Shown: positions 1 to 10,831 of the stretch, in pieces
How positions within the stretch are numbered: the first letter of the stretch is position 1
How the letters are laid out: the number at the start of each line of letters is the position of its first letter
Assembly (NCBI GenBank): GCA_963969365.1
Contig: OZ017765.1
Span: 122,501-186,500, forward strand
Reading direction: 5' to 3'
Length of the DNA stretch: 64,000 bases
Source: Asterochloris sp. CNOR1
Lineage: Eukaryota > Chlorophyta > Trebouxiophyceae > Trebouxiales > Trebouxiaceae
Translations under genes and position numbers: made by a program
The notes under the pieces: model-generated
What the model was told of the DNA's origin: nothing
What the model saw: the letters and a program-made list of their open reading frames with translations, nothing else
Database searches by the model: none

Positions 1-1023
1 ACTTTTCGAAGAACCCCGTTTTAATGTCCAACCAAAAAAAGCACGAGTGTTCTTTACAGCTGTAACAGGATGGAGTAACTCTTTAAGAGATTTGCTTTTA
101 AGTTGCAAGCCGCCAGTAAAACTGTCCAAGTGGTTAATTTGGCCTGTTAAAGCGTATTCGGTACCACTATTTGAGAAATTTGACCCCACACCCGCTTCGA
201 GGGATCCTTTGTTTGCGGCTAATAAAACTTCAATGCCACTTTCCCTATTGGTATTGGAGTGATCGAAATTAAAATCCAGATTGAACCCAATGCTGGATTT
301 ACTAAAAGGCACGCCTCGCTCTACCTTAATTAAGGGTCCGAAACCAACTTCTACAGGGCCTATAGAGCAATGGGCTTTGCAGCTAACCTCTAGTTTTTTT
401 GAGCTATGCGTTTGAAAACGGCTGTAAAACTCACTTAGCTGCTCGTTATAAGAGCTTAGCTCCTGCTTTTTTTGGTGAAACGTTTCTTCCAGTCGTGTAA
501 TTTCTGCAGTTAAAGTTGCATTTGGCGTGTTAGAACTCAGTTGACTCGACAATTCAAGAAATCGGTCAAAGTTTTGCTCGAATCTACTTTCTGTTTCTGA
601 AGTAAAACCTGCAATCGGTTCCGGAAAGAATTTTTCCACTTGCCTTTTTGAGAAAAGCACATCTGCAATTAATTTGGAATCTTGTCTCGTTATTGCTACA
701 GAAGGGTCGATACCAATACTTTCGCTGTTCTTAATCTCTTTTTTTATATATCTACGAAGCTTCCCCTTGTCATCTACTTGACGAAAGTGTTTTTCTACTT
801 CTTCGAACCCGCCCAGAGCTACTAACGCTCTGTCGTCGACAGCCTTTATTTCTTTGTTTATTCTCTCGTATTGTAAATCTTTTTCCTCTTGCGGGGCCTC
901 AGAAGAAATAACAGCCCACAACTCGTCACGAAGAGCTTTTCTTTCTTTGCGAAACGGTTGAGGCAGCTTGGTACAATACAAGTTTTCACACAGATATCTC
1001 TGTTCCTCCGTTAGTCTGTCCAT
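1..1023 (-). CDS. Unrecognised plastid ORF (partial), intact member of a local paralog family
   Basis: The frame is open from an ATG at 1021-1023 on the minus strand to the window edge: 341 codons with no stop, and the 3' end lies outside. I do not recognise the protein. Residues 1 to about 215 are charged and helix/coiled-coil-like, with many Glu, Lys, Arg and Gln. After about 215 it becomes glycine-rich and beta-like, with a GPVEVGFGPLIKVERG segment. A conserved block containing SIGIDPSVA lies near residue 104. The same order of blocks recurs in broken form at 1519-2398, 5702-6691 and 27203-28586; those copies end in a hydrophobic helix, so this one probably has a C-terminal membrane anchor beyond the window. 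Upstream, at 1241-1338, is a copy of the region upstream of rbcL in the matching orientation. No clear Shine-Dalgarno sequence precedes the ATG. That it is a real gene is inferred from its length and from homology to the decayed copies. Confidence 0.6.
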   Translation of the reverse strand, partial: MDRLTEEQRYLCENLYCTKLPQPFRKERKALRDELWAVISSEAPQEEKDLQYERINKEIKAVDDRALVALGGFEEVEKHFRQVDDKGKLRRYIKKEIKNSESIGIDPSVAITRQDSKLIADVLFSKRQVEKFFPEPIAGFTSETESRFEQNFDRFLELSSQLSSNTPNATLTAEITRLEETFHQKKQELSSYNEQLSEFYSRFQTHSSKKLEVSCKAHCSIGPVEVGFGPLIKVERGVPFSKSSIGFNLDFNFDHSNTNRESGIEVLLAANKGSLEAGVGSNFSNSGTEYALTGQINHLDSFTGGLQLKSKSLKELLHPVTAVKNTRAFFGWTLKRGSSKS

Positions 1024-1219
1024 CTTTATAAAAAATTTTGTAGAGTGGTTTACTTTCTTTCTTTTAAAGAATATTATTTAAATTATAACATAAAACAGTT
1101 GGAAAGTAGAACCGTTTTCAACAGATTCATCACATGTACCGGTAACAATGTAATTAATATGTTCGATTGACGACGTGAAAAATTAGGGTTAAGTTTTATA
1201 AAACACCGAATTGTTTTTT

Positions 1220-1265
1220 ATTATAACACATTTTAAAAACAACTTTGACTTATTAAATATGTCAA
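1220..1265 (-). promoter_or_regulatory. Putative promoter for the minus-strand ORF at <1-1023
   Basis: On the minus strand there is an exact TTGACA at 1260-1265, inside a block shared with the rbcL upstream region. The shared block ends before the rbcL -10 box, and the equivalent -10 position here (TGTTTT) is poor. A perfect TATAAT with an upstream TG (extended -10) lies a little further on at 1220-1225. Transcription would run into the ORF that starts at 1023. Which elements are used is not known. Confidence 0.45.
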
Positions 1266-1338
1266 GAGTATAACCTCGATTTTGTCATGGCTTACAACTA
1301 GCAAAGCTGTTTGTATGATTTGTTCTATGTCTTGTACC
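1241..1338 (-). repeat. Inverted duplicate of the rbcL upstream region
   Basis: This 98 bp block is the reverse complement of 60776-60873, with about 8 mismatches by eye. It includes the exact -35 hexamer TTGACA and the stretch TATTTAATAAGTCAAAGTT. Its orientation to the downstream ORF is the same as that of the 60.8 kb copy to rbcL. Confidence 0.85.
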
Positions 1339-1518
1339 CTCCCGCAACACAGCCTTGTACCCTAGCAACACAAACGATTCGTGTACCGTGGACCAGAGGT
1401 AGTGTACCCTTTAGCCGCAATAAGAAGCACGCAATCGTTCGTAAGTAGAACAAAGTAACTGCTTCCCTGTTTATGTTTTCATGCGGCAGGCGAGCGGGAA
1501 AGGTTGTCACCTTGTTGC

Positions 1519-2398
1519 TTAAAAATCGTTTTTTCTATTTTTAAACTTCTTTATAAATTCAAAGACATAAACAAAAACTCGTAAACCCAACAACACCGCA
1601 AAAACAGACCACTCAGGAATCGTTGTAGTTGTGCGAACAGGAGGTAACTAGAGGGAAACTGAAACTATCATCGCTATTTGGTTTTGCCGCTGTGAAAGCC
1701 GGTGTTCAGCGAGATTTGTACCCTCTTTGTTTTTGTTATCTGACTTCTCTAAATGGTTTCAGCTTAAAGTTGACTCGTTCTTTATATCACTAAGAGTTTT
1801 CTCGTGTCTAACAAAACCAGCTTCTTTTTTTTTGTTTCACCTCAGCTATTAGACGCTCAACTTCTTGCGATAAAACAGAAAGAGGCGTTTGCGGGTTTAA
1901 CTAACTGGACGATTTAACAAATCGATTTAACTCTCGATCCAATCTAGCTTAAACATCGGGGGTTGATTCTTTTGTTGGAGCAACACAGATTCTTTCTATG
2001 TGCCGTTTTGCACGTAAAAGATCTACAATGGTTTCCCAATCATCTCGTTGAATTGCATTGGCCGGATCAATTCCTATCTGCTCACTACTTTCAAGGTGAT
2101 GTTGTCTATATTTGTAAATATCAGCTTTTTTTTGTGCTCAAAAATTCTCTCCTCTGGCTACTTCTATTGATTTTCTAAGGCTATCGCGCTTCGCTAGGAG
2201 TTCAGGGGTATCTATTACAAGTTTACCTCTCGTGAAATAGGAATCTGTCAATTCTTGCTCAAGCTCACTTGCTCGATCAGGTAAAGGTCTAATATATCTG
2301 TGTCGAGGATTGTATTTAGAATGTTCCGTTAGCGTAGAAAAAGTCTTCTTGAAACAAAATAAAAAGACATATTGATTATAAAATTTTAGTAAAAACAA
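1519..2398 (-). pseudogene. Decayed paralog of the ORF at <1-1023
   Basis: Read on the minus strand from the ATG at 2396-2398, the frame is open for 86 codons. It then carries on recognisably through several stops (TGA, TAA, TAG) and at least one frameshift. The block SEQIGIDPANA followed by a Lys/Arg/Glu-rich stretch matches SESIGIDPSVA in the ORF at <1-1023. Further on come more helical, charged residues. The remnant ends at a TAA at 1519-1521 after a hydrophobic helix and a basic tail (FIKKFKNRKNDF). The beta-rich middle domain seems to be missing. An LPPV motif before the helix matches VPPV in the copy at 5702-6691. This is almost certainly non-functional. Confidence 0.65.
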
Positions 2399-2951
2399 AA
2401 AAAAATGAAATTAATATGTTGTCATCAATGTTTACCTGCGGTTCAAGCACGTGTTTTAAGTTTGGACTTGTACAAGCAAAGCTACTGGTAACTGCGTTCT
2501 AGCAGGTGTTGGTATGGAATACGTGATATTCAATCGATTGCGCGTCGTGCGAAGCAAGTGTAGCCATTTCTTGATTGAAGATAGAACGTAACTCGTCGTG
2601 TTGCTATACCTCAAGGATAGGTTGCCAAAACAAGGGTACAAAAACTAACTGCTTGCAAAACACGCAAGACTGGCTTGTTTCAAAGATCTACCTTCTACCT
2701 AGAACGCAGTTAGGTTTTGTACCCTTTGGATGTCAAGTAAGTGGTAGATGCAAACCAATTGTACCTAACCGATTGTGCGTCAAATGAAGGCAATGCCAAC
2801 CAAGCACGAATGGTGACGCAACCTTTGGTTAGTAGCACAAGGTTAAAAGTACTTTCTCGTGTCTCCAAAACAGGGGCAAACAAACAATCGGTTAATAGTA
2901 ACTCAAAGTTAGTCTTGTAAACGATAAAGAGAGGTTATAAGATACAGTATT
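2399..2951. other. Spacer with dispersed repeats
   Basis: No gene is seen. The spacer holds a degenerate copy of the dispersed hairpin repeat near 2571 (TTGATTGAAGATAG) and phrases common to other spacers, such as GTACCCTTTGG and CTAGAACGCAGTTAG. Confidence 0.6.
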
Positions 2952-3608
2952 TTGTTCTTGCAAACTTACGATTTAAAAACAAATCGGAATTTTTGTTTTA
3001 GATTTGTTTATAGGATCAAAATCTGTGTTGGAATTAAAACAAAGATGTATAAAATTACTGAATTTTCGTGCTGCAAGAGACTTACACTTGGAGCCTCTTT
3101 GGCCCTTTATGTGACCAACGTTGATGAGAATTGGTTTTGAAAGGTTGCGCTTTCTGACGAGTTTGGCGAACCGTTATAATTTGATACCATTGGCTTGACA
3201 AAAGACGAGCTTTTAAAACCTTGCTTGCGTTTACTTTTCAAGACTTAGTAACTGCAATGGTAAATTGAAAACGCATTATTAGATTGCTTATACACCTTGG
3301 TTTAGGTGAGTGGGGGTTAAAACGCCTAAACTGGATTGGTTGAGAAACAAGAGACAAGATTGATTTAGGATCAATAAAGCAAGGTGTTACCGTTTTTTTT
3401 TGAAGACAGGCAAGAGGGATACGGTGATCACAGTTTCAATTTAAAGGGAGACAAGTTTGAAAGGCTCTTTGAGTTCCTTAAGATCGGCTCAGAAACTAGT
3501 CACCGCCTACTTAAAGACGTGTCCAATAGTAAAGGTTATACACAAATTATAGATTTTCTAAAAAAATTACACTTTGAAAAGCAACACCTGTTTTACCAGC
3601 CAGAATAG
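2952..3608 (+). pseudogene. Decayed coding remnant of unknown origin
   Basis: One frame runs from 2952 through a TGA at 3138-3140 and a TAA about 13 codons later, and still reads like protein across both stops (ALSDEFGEPL, stop, FDTIGLTKDELLKP). A second frame, from a GTG at 3384 to a TAG at 3606-3608, gives 74 residues rich in Lys, Glu, Phe and Leu, with repeated KxxFERLFEFLK-like helical text. I recognise neither part. The interrupted frames suggest one or two old genes in decay. A real 74-codon gene starting at the GTG cannot be excluded. Confidence 0.35.
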
Positions 3609-4346
3609 AAAGGTTAACCTTCTAATACTTGTGTTGCCTTCAGCTACAAGAGGTTTGTACTTGGTATCACGTTTTCTTTAGGAAGAAACACCTCTTTTTT
3701 TACCGGCAAGTAAAGTGCTTGCAAGCGCTTGCAAGTGTTGCGTACTACCTAATCGTACTCAATTGATTGCTTCGCGACCAAAAGTAGTGTTTGTTTGGCA
3801 CTACGAGTCACGTCAACCGAAAGTGATGCAAAGGTGATGCCAAGCAATAAAAGGAATGGTTACACTTGTACCCTTTGCTTCGCACGACGCGACACAAAGA
3901 AGGGTACAAGTCGACTTAATTACTTGCAAACAAATTTCTAGTAAAAAAAACGTGCGCCTACCTAGAACGCAGTTATTGCTTGGCACTACTTTCGGTTAAT
4001 ACGCATGTCGATGTACCAATTAGGACGAACCGTTCGGTTAACATTGGCACACCACTTAGTAGCACGTGTTGTGTGTAATTGTAACCTTTTGTGCTTGTGC
4101 TTACGTCCTACGCGTGACATGCCAAGTAAAGGTCTTGTGGCCTTTGTGCCACAGGCAAGGCGCAAGACTAACTTTTGGTGCTTGCTGAAAAGCGTAGGTA
4201 GACGTGAAGCTTCGACCGGCGTACCCCGTAACAAGATGTAACACTTGCTTGGTTTACCTAGAACACAGGTAGGTTGAGGCACGCAACACAACGTTACAAG
4301 AAAAGGTTTAACAGTTTTTTATTTTTATGTTAATCCTAAAAAAGGG

Positions 4347-4376
4347 TTGACAATTAAAAACGTGTAAGTGTATAAT
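4347..4376 (+). promoter_or_regulatory. psbA promoter, sigma70 type
   Basis: A perfect -35 TTGACA at 4347-4352 and a perfect -10 TATAAT at 4371-4376 are separated by 18 bp. The predicted psbA leader is about 180 nt. This is the strongest consensus promoter seen in the window, in line with high psbA expression. Confidence 0.9.
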
Positions 4377-4454
4377 AGAAATCAACAAGTCGCGATAAAA
4401 AAAGTTTGTTAATTCAAGAAACACATTTTATCGAACAGTAAAGATATACAATCT

Positions 4455-4467
4455 TTCACATTGTGAA
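4455..4467 (+). promoter_or_regulatory. Palindrome in the psbA leader
   Basis: TTCACA-T-TGTGAA is a perfect 6 bp inverted repeat with a 1 bp centre in the psbA 5' untranslated region. A related TCACA-N5-TGTGA palindrome occurs in the promoter-like repeats at 11576-11590 and 36247-36261. It could be a protein-binding site or a small RNA hairpin; its function is unknown. Confidence 0.4.
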
Positions 4468-4558
4468 TATTGTTTTTACACGCACTTTGTTTACCTTTGT
4501 TCTATAAACAAACAACAAGACAAGCGGTAAAAACACGATTTTTTAAATCAAATATTAG

Positions 4559-5626
<1,068 letters not shown>

Positions 5627-5638
5627 TCTGATGTGTAT

Positions 5639-5661
5639 ACCCCTCAACCCCGTTGAGGGGT
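5639..5661 (+). terminator. psbA 3' hairpin
   Basis: A perfect 10 bp stem (ACCCCTCAAC with GTTGAGGGGT, loop CCC) begins 12 bases after the psbA stop and is followed by GTTTTGCC. In plastids such structures usually act in 3' end formation and mRNA stability. Confidence 0.85.
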
Positions 5662-5701
5662 GTTTTGCCTTGTTTTCTTACAAATACAAATAAAAACAAA
5701 A

Positions 5702-6691
5702 ATGGATAACGTTAGCAGAACCTTGAATTTAAATAGAATCGGCCCTATCGACCCGACAACCCACCTTTGCATGGATGTGATTATGAGTTATTTTGCATCG
5801 CCCACCAACCAAAAATGGACCCAAAATCAGGAATTGTTACAACAATGTCTTGGGCATATTAACCAAACCAATCCATAATTGATGCAAGTCATGCTGCAAC
5901 AGTACGTTATCAATCCACGTTCGTTTGATCAATATAGCGAATTAGTCACTTTACCGAACCGACCAACTCAACCCGATCCAAGTTTTTTTAATTATGCGTG
6001 TGGTTTTTACGGGAATCTGTGCATTGGTCAAATTCAAGTTGCTTTAAGGCCGAAGTTTGAATACGAGATTTTATCTGGCAATTCTACCATATGGTTCAAC
6101 TTTAGTTTGTCTTTCGGTCAAGTAAACAAAGCAGCAGAAAATGGAATAGGAGGTTTTTTCTCTTTAAGCAAACAAAACGTTAAAGTTACGACAGCTGTTG
6201 AAATAGATTGGTCACGAACGAGCCCACGACGTACATTTACCCTTCAAACAAACAGTTCTAATCATGCAAATGTTGGGGTCCAGTTAAAAGACAGCTTTTC
6301 AAATGATGTACCCCTCTTTGGCCCCTCTAACATTGTTAAGACTGGTAGGTTTGTAGTTTCCCAAAACACTAAAATTGATGGGGTAGAGGTGGACACAACA
6401 GTTTGTGTTTTGCCATTTCAAGCTATAAAAGCTAAAGTTGAAAAACATTTAAGACACAATAAGCAGCTCGAAAACAGACCACCTTTTACAGAGACACGAG
6501 CAGAAAGATAAGAAACACAAAAAGTATTGATGTATCAGACAGTACCACCTGTTTTTATGATTAGAGGCCAGTCCACAATTGTTAAGTTCTCTTTACTTGG
6601 ATTCTTGGCTTGCCTTTTTTTAATTGTTGTGTGTAAAGTTATAGTTTTTTTAAAAACCAGCTTAAATAAAAAGCTCTTGTACCCTTGTTAA
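5702..6691 (+). pseudogene. Unrecognised reading frame with two in-frame TAA stops, paralog of the ORF at <1-1023
   Basis: A single frame reads from the ATG at 5702 to a TAA at 6689-6691, broken only by TAA at 5876-5878 and TAA at 6509-6511. The parts are 58, 210 and about 59 codons. The first contains RIGPIDPTT, matching the IDP block of the ORF at <1-1023. The second is the glycine- and beta-rich domain, with IGQIQVALRPKFEYE matching IGPVEVGFGPLIKVE. The third (ATG at 6530, 53 residues) holds VPPV and one hydrophobic helix of about 20 residues, then a Lys-rich tail. It lies downstream of psbA on the same strand. UAA is a normal stop in this genome, so it is either a pseudogene with two nonsense changes or a gene split into separate ORFs. 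The 210-codon middle ORF (start 5882 or TTG 5879) could still be translated alone. Confidence 0.55.
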
Positions 6692-6744
6692 TAATGTAAA
6701 ACCAAACACCGCATATAAAGCAAGGGTGCAAAACAAGAAAGTGC

Positions 6745-6817
6745 TATCCCCAGGGGAATTTGAATCCCCGTTTCCTCCGTGAAAGGGAGATGTCCTAAGC
6801 CACTAGACGATGGGGAC
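6745..6817 (-). tRNA. trnE-UUC: tRNA-Glu (UUC)
   Basis: A 73-nt cloverleaf on the minus strand: acceptor GTCCCCA pairs with TGGGGAT (one G-U), anticodon loop CTTTCAC gives UUC, and the T arm is GGGGA-TTCAAAT-TCCCC. Plastid tRNA-Glu supplies translation and also the first substrate of tetrapyrrole synthesis. Confidence 0.97.
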
Positions 6818-7706
6818 TTTACTGGTGTTGCGTGCAAACTAAGTGCTAACCTTATAATAAGTTAGAATACTCTTTTTGTCAACCTCTTTATTGTGTTTTA
6901 ATTTATTGATTTAAACGGGTTAAGGTTTTTTTGGTTTTAATTGGTTGATGCGCAGCATGCATTTGGTGCAATTCGCTTTTATAAGTAAACTGTCTAGTTC
7001 CACCTTAGATAAGTTGCGTTTTGAAGGGAAAAAAGTTTTTTGGTGAAGTTACACAATTGGTGCGCACAAACAAGAAAAGTCTTCCTTGTATTGCGTTCTA
7101 CCTACTTGTACACTTGGTCCTTACTTGGCAGTGCGAATTACCTTTGGTGACCTTTGGTGACCTTTGGTTACACTTGCTGAAAACCGTAGGTAGACGGCAA
7201 CACCTCCTAGCGCGTAGAACCGTAGAACCGTAGGTAAAACGCGCAATCGGTTGGCTACAAGTAGGTAGGACGCAACATTATCACCTTCTTATTGTGGCTA
7301 AAGGCAACACTTGGTGTCACGACCTATCCTTGATCGAAGATAGGACGTAGCAAGACGCGCACGTCGGTGCGCCTCTTTTTTTACTGCCAATTCGTTTTCC
7401 TTAAAAAAAGCAAGACGTGGCACGAGTGAACAATCGTTCATTTTCTTCAACACTCACCTAACTGCGTTCTAGATAACACATCTTGACAAAACTTTTTTAA
7501 AAACGCCAAAAGGTAACTCGTATTGCCAACCAACCAGTACAAATGAAACACCTTGGCTAGTCGAATGATTTAATTGTGATTTTAGTTTTTCTTTTATAAG
7601 ACAAGGTACTACGCAAAAAAGCGTAACAGTTAAAAAGATAAAAAACAAATGAAAAAGGTTGTAGAAGATCACAAAGGAATGGTAAAATCTTTTAAACACT
7701 TAGCAA
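6818..7706. other. Spacer with dispersed repeats
   Basis: No gene is supported. At 7141-7170 there are three tandem copies of CCTTTGGTGA (the last altered). At 7294-7361 is a third copy of the 68 bp block that flanks chlL. A CCGTAGGTAGACG phrase near 7185 recurs in many spacers. Confidence 0.6.
7294..7361 (+). repeat. Third copy of the 68 bp chlL-flanking repeat
   Basis: It differs from 31671-31738 at two positions by eye (GGCCA to GGCTA, and GTACC to GTAGC). It contains the dispersed hairpin CCTATCCTTGATCGAAGATA at its centre. Confidence 0.85.
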
Positions 7707-7780
7707 GGGCTATTAGCTCAGCTGGTCAGAGCGCACCCCTGATAAGGGTGAGGTCGCTGGTTCAAATCCAGCATAGCCCA
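7707..7780 (+). tRNA. trnI-GAU: tRNA-Ile (GAU)
   Basis: A 74-nt cloverleaf: acceptor GGGCTAT pairs with ATAGCCC, discriminator A, anticodon loop CTGATAA gives GAU, T loop TTCAAAT. In most plastids it lies in the 16S-23S rRNA spacer. Here no rRNA is adjacent, though trnA follows 359 bp downstream. Confidence 0.97.
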
Positions 7781-8139
7781 CTTGTTTCGCAATCTAAATC
7801 TAATATAATGCGAATCAGATTAATTGCTTGTTCGATTAAAACTTTGTGAGTAAAATACATTTTGTTGAATTTGCTTTATTCAACTTTCTTGCTTGTCCTA
7901 TTTACTTGCTGCGCTTACCTTCCATCGAAAACCTATTTAGACTCAAGGTAGGACGCAGCATAGAGCACAAGATCTTAGGGTTTAGTGATAAAGTTGGTGT
8001 GCTTGTTTCTCTGCTAAAGTAACTCCCCGTTACCAGTTTATCAAGCAAGCAATGTAAACTGTCTTTGCTTGATAAAATACTTTTTACACGCCAACCAGTA
8101 TTGCCACGTATCAAGCATTTAAACAAACACAAAGAGGTT
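7781..8139. other. trnI-trnA spacer
   Basis: 359 bp with no supported gene. It may be transcribed as part of a trnI-trnA unit. Confidence 0.5.
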
Positions 8140-8212
8140 GGGGATATAGCTCAGTTGGTAGAGCGCTGCCCTTGCAAGGCAGATGTCAGCGGTTCGAGTC
8201 CGCTTATCTCCA
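8140..8212 (+). tRNA. trnA-UGC: tRNA-Ala (UGC)
   Basis: A 73-nt cloverleaf: acceptor GGGGATA pairs with TATCTCC (one G-U), anticodon loop CTTGCAA gives UGC, T loop TTCGAGT. It keeps the ancestral trnI-trnA order, but no 23S rRNA follows: the next 1.7 kb is repeat-rich spacer. Confidence 0.97.
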
Positions 8213-9922
8213 AACAACAAGAATTTAACTAAAAACTTGTCCTTCGTGAAACGGGAAGCGGTGCGAGTTACGTCCTATCTTCGATCAAGGAATGGTTACA
8301 CTTGCTGAAAACCGTAGGTAGACGCAACGCTTGCTTTCCACGTAAACAACTATAAATACAACGATGTGCTTATAGTTAAAGGCAACACGTAAGTGTTAAG
8401 TAAATTGATACAAAAAAACGTCAACCTTAGGTACGTTTTGTTTCTAAAAGAACTACTTATTGTATTTATTGGCGAAATTAGTTAGCAGTAATAGGTACGA
8501 TTGTTACTTATTGATTGAGCAAACTTGTAAAGCAAAAACTAAGCAACATTTTACCTCTTGTATAAGTAACACGTGATTTTTGTGTTGCGTCTACCTACGG
8601 TTTTCAGCAAGTCTAACCATTCGTGCCAAGCACAAATTGTACCCTTCCTAGACCGTAGGACCGTAGGACGGTAGGTAGAACGTCAACACGTAGGACATAA
8701 CTCGCAAAAGGAAAAGTTGTACTTTGTAAAAATGGGTCAATCCCGCATTGTTATGAGTTCGTTTAAATTGTGTATACTTAGGTTTACTTGCCTTTGTGGT
8801 TTATGCGGAACCAAATTGGCAAATAAGAATAACTGCTGTTTCGTATAGAATAGGCTGTTACATGCTTTGCAAGCACAACAACAAATTCCTGGGCTGATCG
8901 TTGCTTTTGTAATCTTTCGTCCGCTCTTTGCGACCTATCCTTGATCGAAGATAGGACGTAGCAAGACTGAACCAATTGGTTGAGTGGTAATATAACTTAC
9001 AGCCATACAATTGGTATATCACATTAATTTCCCGTGCGTACCAACTGTTGCCTTTGGCGACAAGACGTATATGTGTTAAGATTTTCTTGTAATCAATTGT
9101 GTGCTTTGCAACTGCTTGCTCTATTTTTTCTACACAATTTCTGTTTTTGCGTATGCAAGATACACTTCAAGGATCAAAAACTGTTTTTGTATTTTTTAGT
9201 AGAGACTTGCAAGATTGTTGTGTTATCTACTAAACTACTTGATAATGTTTAAGTTTCTAATCACCTTTGAGTGGTAAAAAACCCTAACCTGTTGTTTTTT
9301 AACCGTACAGTGCAAACCACTAACCAAAGTTTTCGCTTTGCACTAAATTTATCGTGTGCAGTGGATACTTGCTTTTTTCACCAGGTTGATTTGCAATTTT
9401 ATTTGTTTTGCTTGCTTTGCAAGCACAGGTGTTGGTTTTCTATGTTTTGCTTTGCAACCTACGTGTTGCTTGGTATGAAAAGGTAGCACCTATTCTGACC
9501 GAAACCATACACCAGTTTATGCCAAATAAAGTACCGAGCCACGCTCATCTTAAACAATTTGTCGGCTAAAGACCACAGACAAACCAACTGAAAAGCAAAG
9601 GTAGTAATAACGGGAATCGCGGTAAAAACCTTTTAACTTTAACACAAAAATCAAAGTGCAGTTTGTGCTTGCAAAGCACAAGGTTTAGAAAAAGTTATGC
9701 AAAGTAATCGTTCAGAGTGAAGGAAAGTTATACACTACTACTTGTGTTGTCTTTGGCTACAAGAAGTTTGTACTTGGTATCACGTTTTAAGCAGCAGGTC
9801 TCGCTTTAGCGTAACCAATCAATTAATTCACGGGCTAACTTGGTTCCAGCAAGCACGACCATTTGAGTAGCAATGTTTTGCTGCGCACGGTAAAGAAACT
9901 AAAAATATATTGACTGTTTATA
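8213..9922. other. Long spacer between trnA and atpI
   Basis: 1.7 kb with no supported gene. Dispersed hairpin repeats lie at about 8274 (inside a 61 bp block, 8264-8324, shared with 11919-11980) and 8934. CTTTGCAAGCAC-type phrases recur. The small frames at 9034-9252 and 9271-9486 have cysteine- and phenylalanine-heavy translations typical of noncoding AT-rich DNA. Confidence 0.6.
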
Positions 9923-10831
9923 ATGAATGAGATGTTAAACGTTGTTTTGCAAATTCAAGGCAAAGCTTTTAATCATATGGAACACCCGCTTTTATTGGTT
10001 TTGGATGCTTTTTCGTTGCTTGGCACTTGTTTCGCGACCCAAGATAGAGTTGATTTTTTTCAATCAATCCCTTCTGCCTGTATAAAGACCGGACAAGTTG
10101 TTGAACTTAATCGTTTTGCCATACCAATATTTGATGTTTCTGAAGTTTCGGTGGGACAGCACTTTTATTGGCAAATTGGTGATTATCAAGTTCACGGCCA
10201 AGTTTTAATCACTTCTTGGATAGTTTTTGGGCTGATTGGTTTGCTTTCTTTGTCAGCAAACCGGGATTTAAAGTCGACTCCTGATGGTTTGCAAAATCTT
10301 ACTGAATTTGTTACTGAATTCATTAGAGATTTAGCAAAGACTCAAATAGGAGAAGAAGAGTATCTAAAATGGGTTCCTTTTTTGGGAACAATTTTTTTAT
10401 TTATCTTTGTTTCTAACTGGTCTGGGGCTCTCTTACCATGGCGGCTTATCGAATTACCAAATGGAGAGTTAGCTGCTCCAACTAATGACATTAACACAAC
10501 TGTAGCTTTAGCTTTATTAACGTCAATAGCTTATTTCTACGCTGGATTAAGAAAGAAAGGATTAGGTTATTTTAAGCGTTACATAGAACCAGCCGCCTTT
10601 TTGTTGCCTATTAACATTCTTGAAGATTTTACCAAACCACTTTCTCTTAGCTTTCGACTTTTTGGCAACATCTTAGCTGATGAACTCGTTGTAGGCGTTT
10701 TAATTGCTTTAGTGCCTCTTGTAGTTCCAATTCCATTGATGCTGTTAGGTCTGTTTACAAGTGCTATTCAAGCTCTTGTTTTTGCCACTTTAGCAGGTGC
10801 TTATATAGGTGAAGCGCTCGAGGGTCATTAA
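9923..10831 (+). CDS. atpI: ATP synthase CF0 subunit a (IV)
   Basis: Subunit a forms the proton half-channels against the c-ring of thylakoid ATP synthase. From [25 protein letters not shown] onward the sequence is canonical, with the channel-helix region [17 protein letters not shown] and a C-terminus at [10 protein letters not shown]. Five membrane helices are visible. The product is 302 residues against about 248 in the family. The extra length is an N-terminal extension of roughly 55 residues starting MNEMLNVV. Only one internal ATG (codon 19) precedes the conserved part, so an extension is likely under any ATG start. The gene lies 26 kb from atpH-atpF-atpA, whereas these are usually adjacent. 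No clear Shine-Dalgarno sequence is seen. Confidence 0.97.
   Translation: MNEMLNVVLQIQGKAFNHMEHPLLLVLDAFSLLGTCFATQDRVDFFQSIPSACIKTGQVVELNRFAIPIFDVSEVSVGQHFYWQIGDYQVHGQVLITSWIVFGLIGLLSLSANRDLKSTPDGLQNLTEFVTEFIRDLAKTQIGEEEYLKWVPFLGTIFLFIFVSNWSGALLPWRLIELPNGELAAPTNDINTTVALALLTSIAYFYAGLRKKGLGYFKRYIEPAAFLLPINILEDFTKPLSLSFRLFGNILADELVVGVLIALVPLVVPIPLMLLGLFTSAIQALVFATLAGAYIGEALEGH

Noticed and set aside
5876-6511. UAA reassigned to a sense codon, which would rescue the 5.7 kb frame
   Set aside because: TAA ends nearly all conserved genes here (psbA, atpI, ycf1, psaA, rbcL and others) at the expected C-termini, so it is a normal stop.
6530-6691. Separate single-helix photosystem subunit
   Set aside because: The 53-residue product matches none of the small Psb, Psa or Pet proteins I know. 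It is in frame with the broken upstream ORF, and its VPPV motif and helix match the anchors of that family.
9034-9486. Two small plus-strand frames between trnA and atpI
   Set aside because: Cys/Phe/Leu-heavy composition, repeat phrases and no recognisable motif; treated as noncoding.
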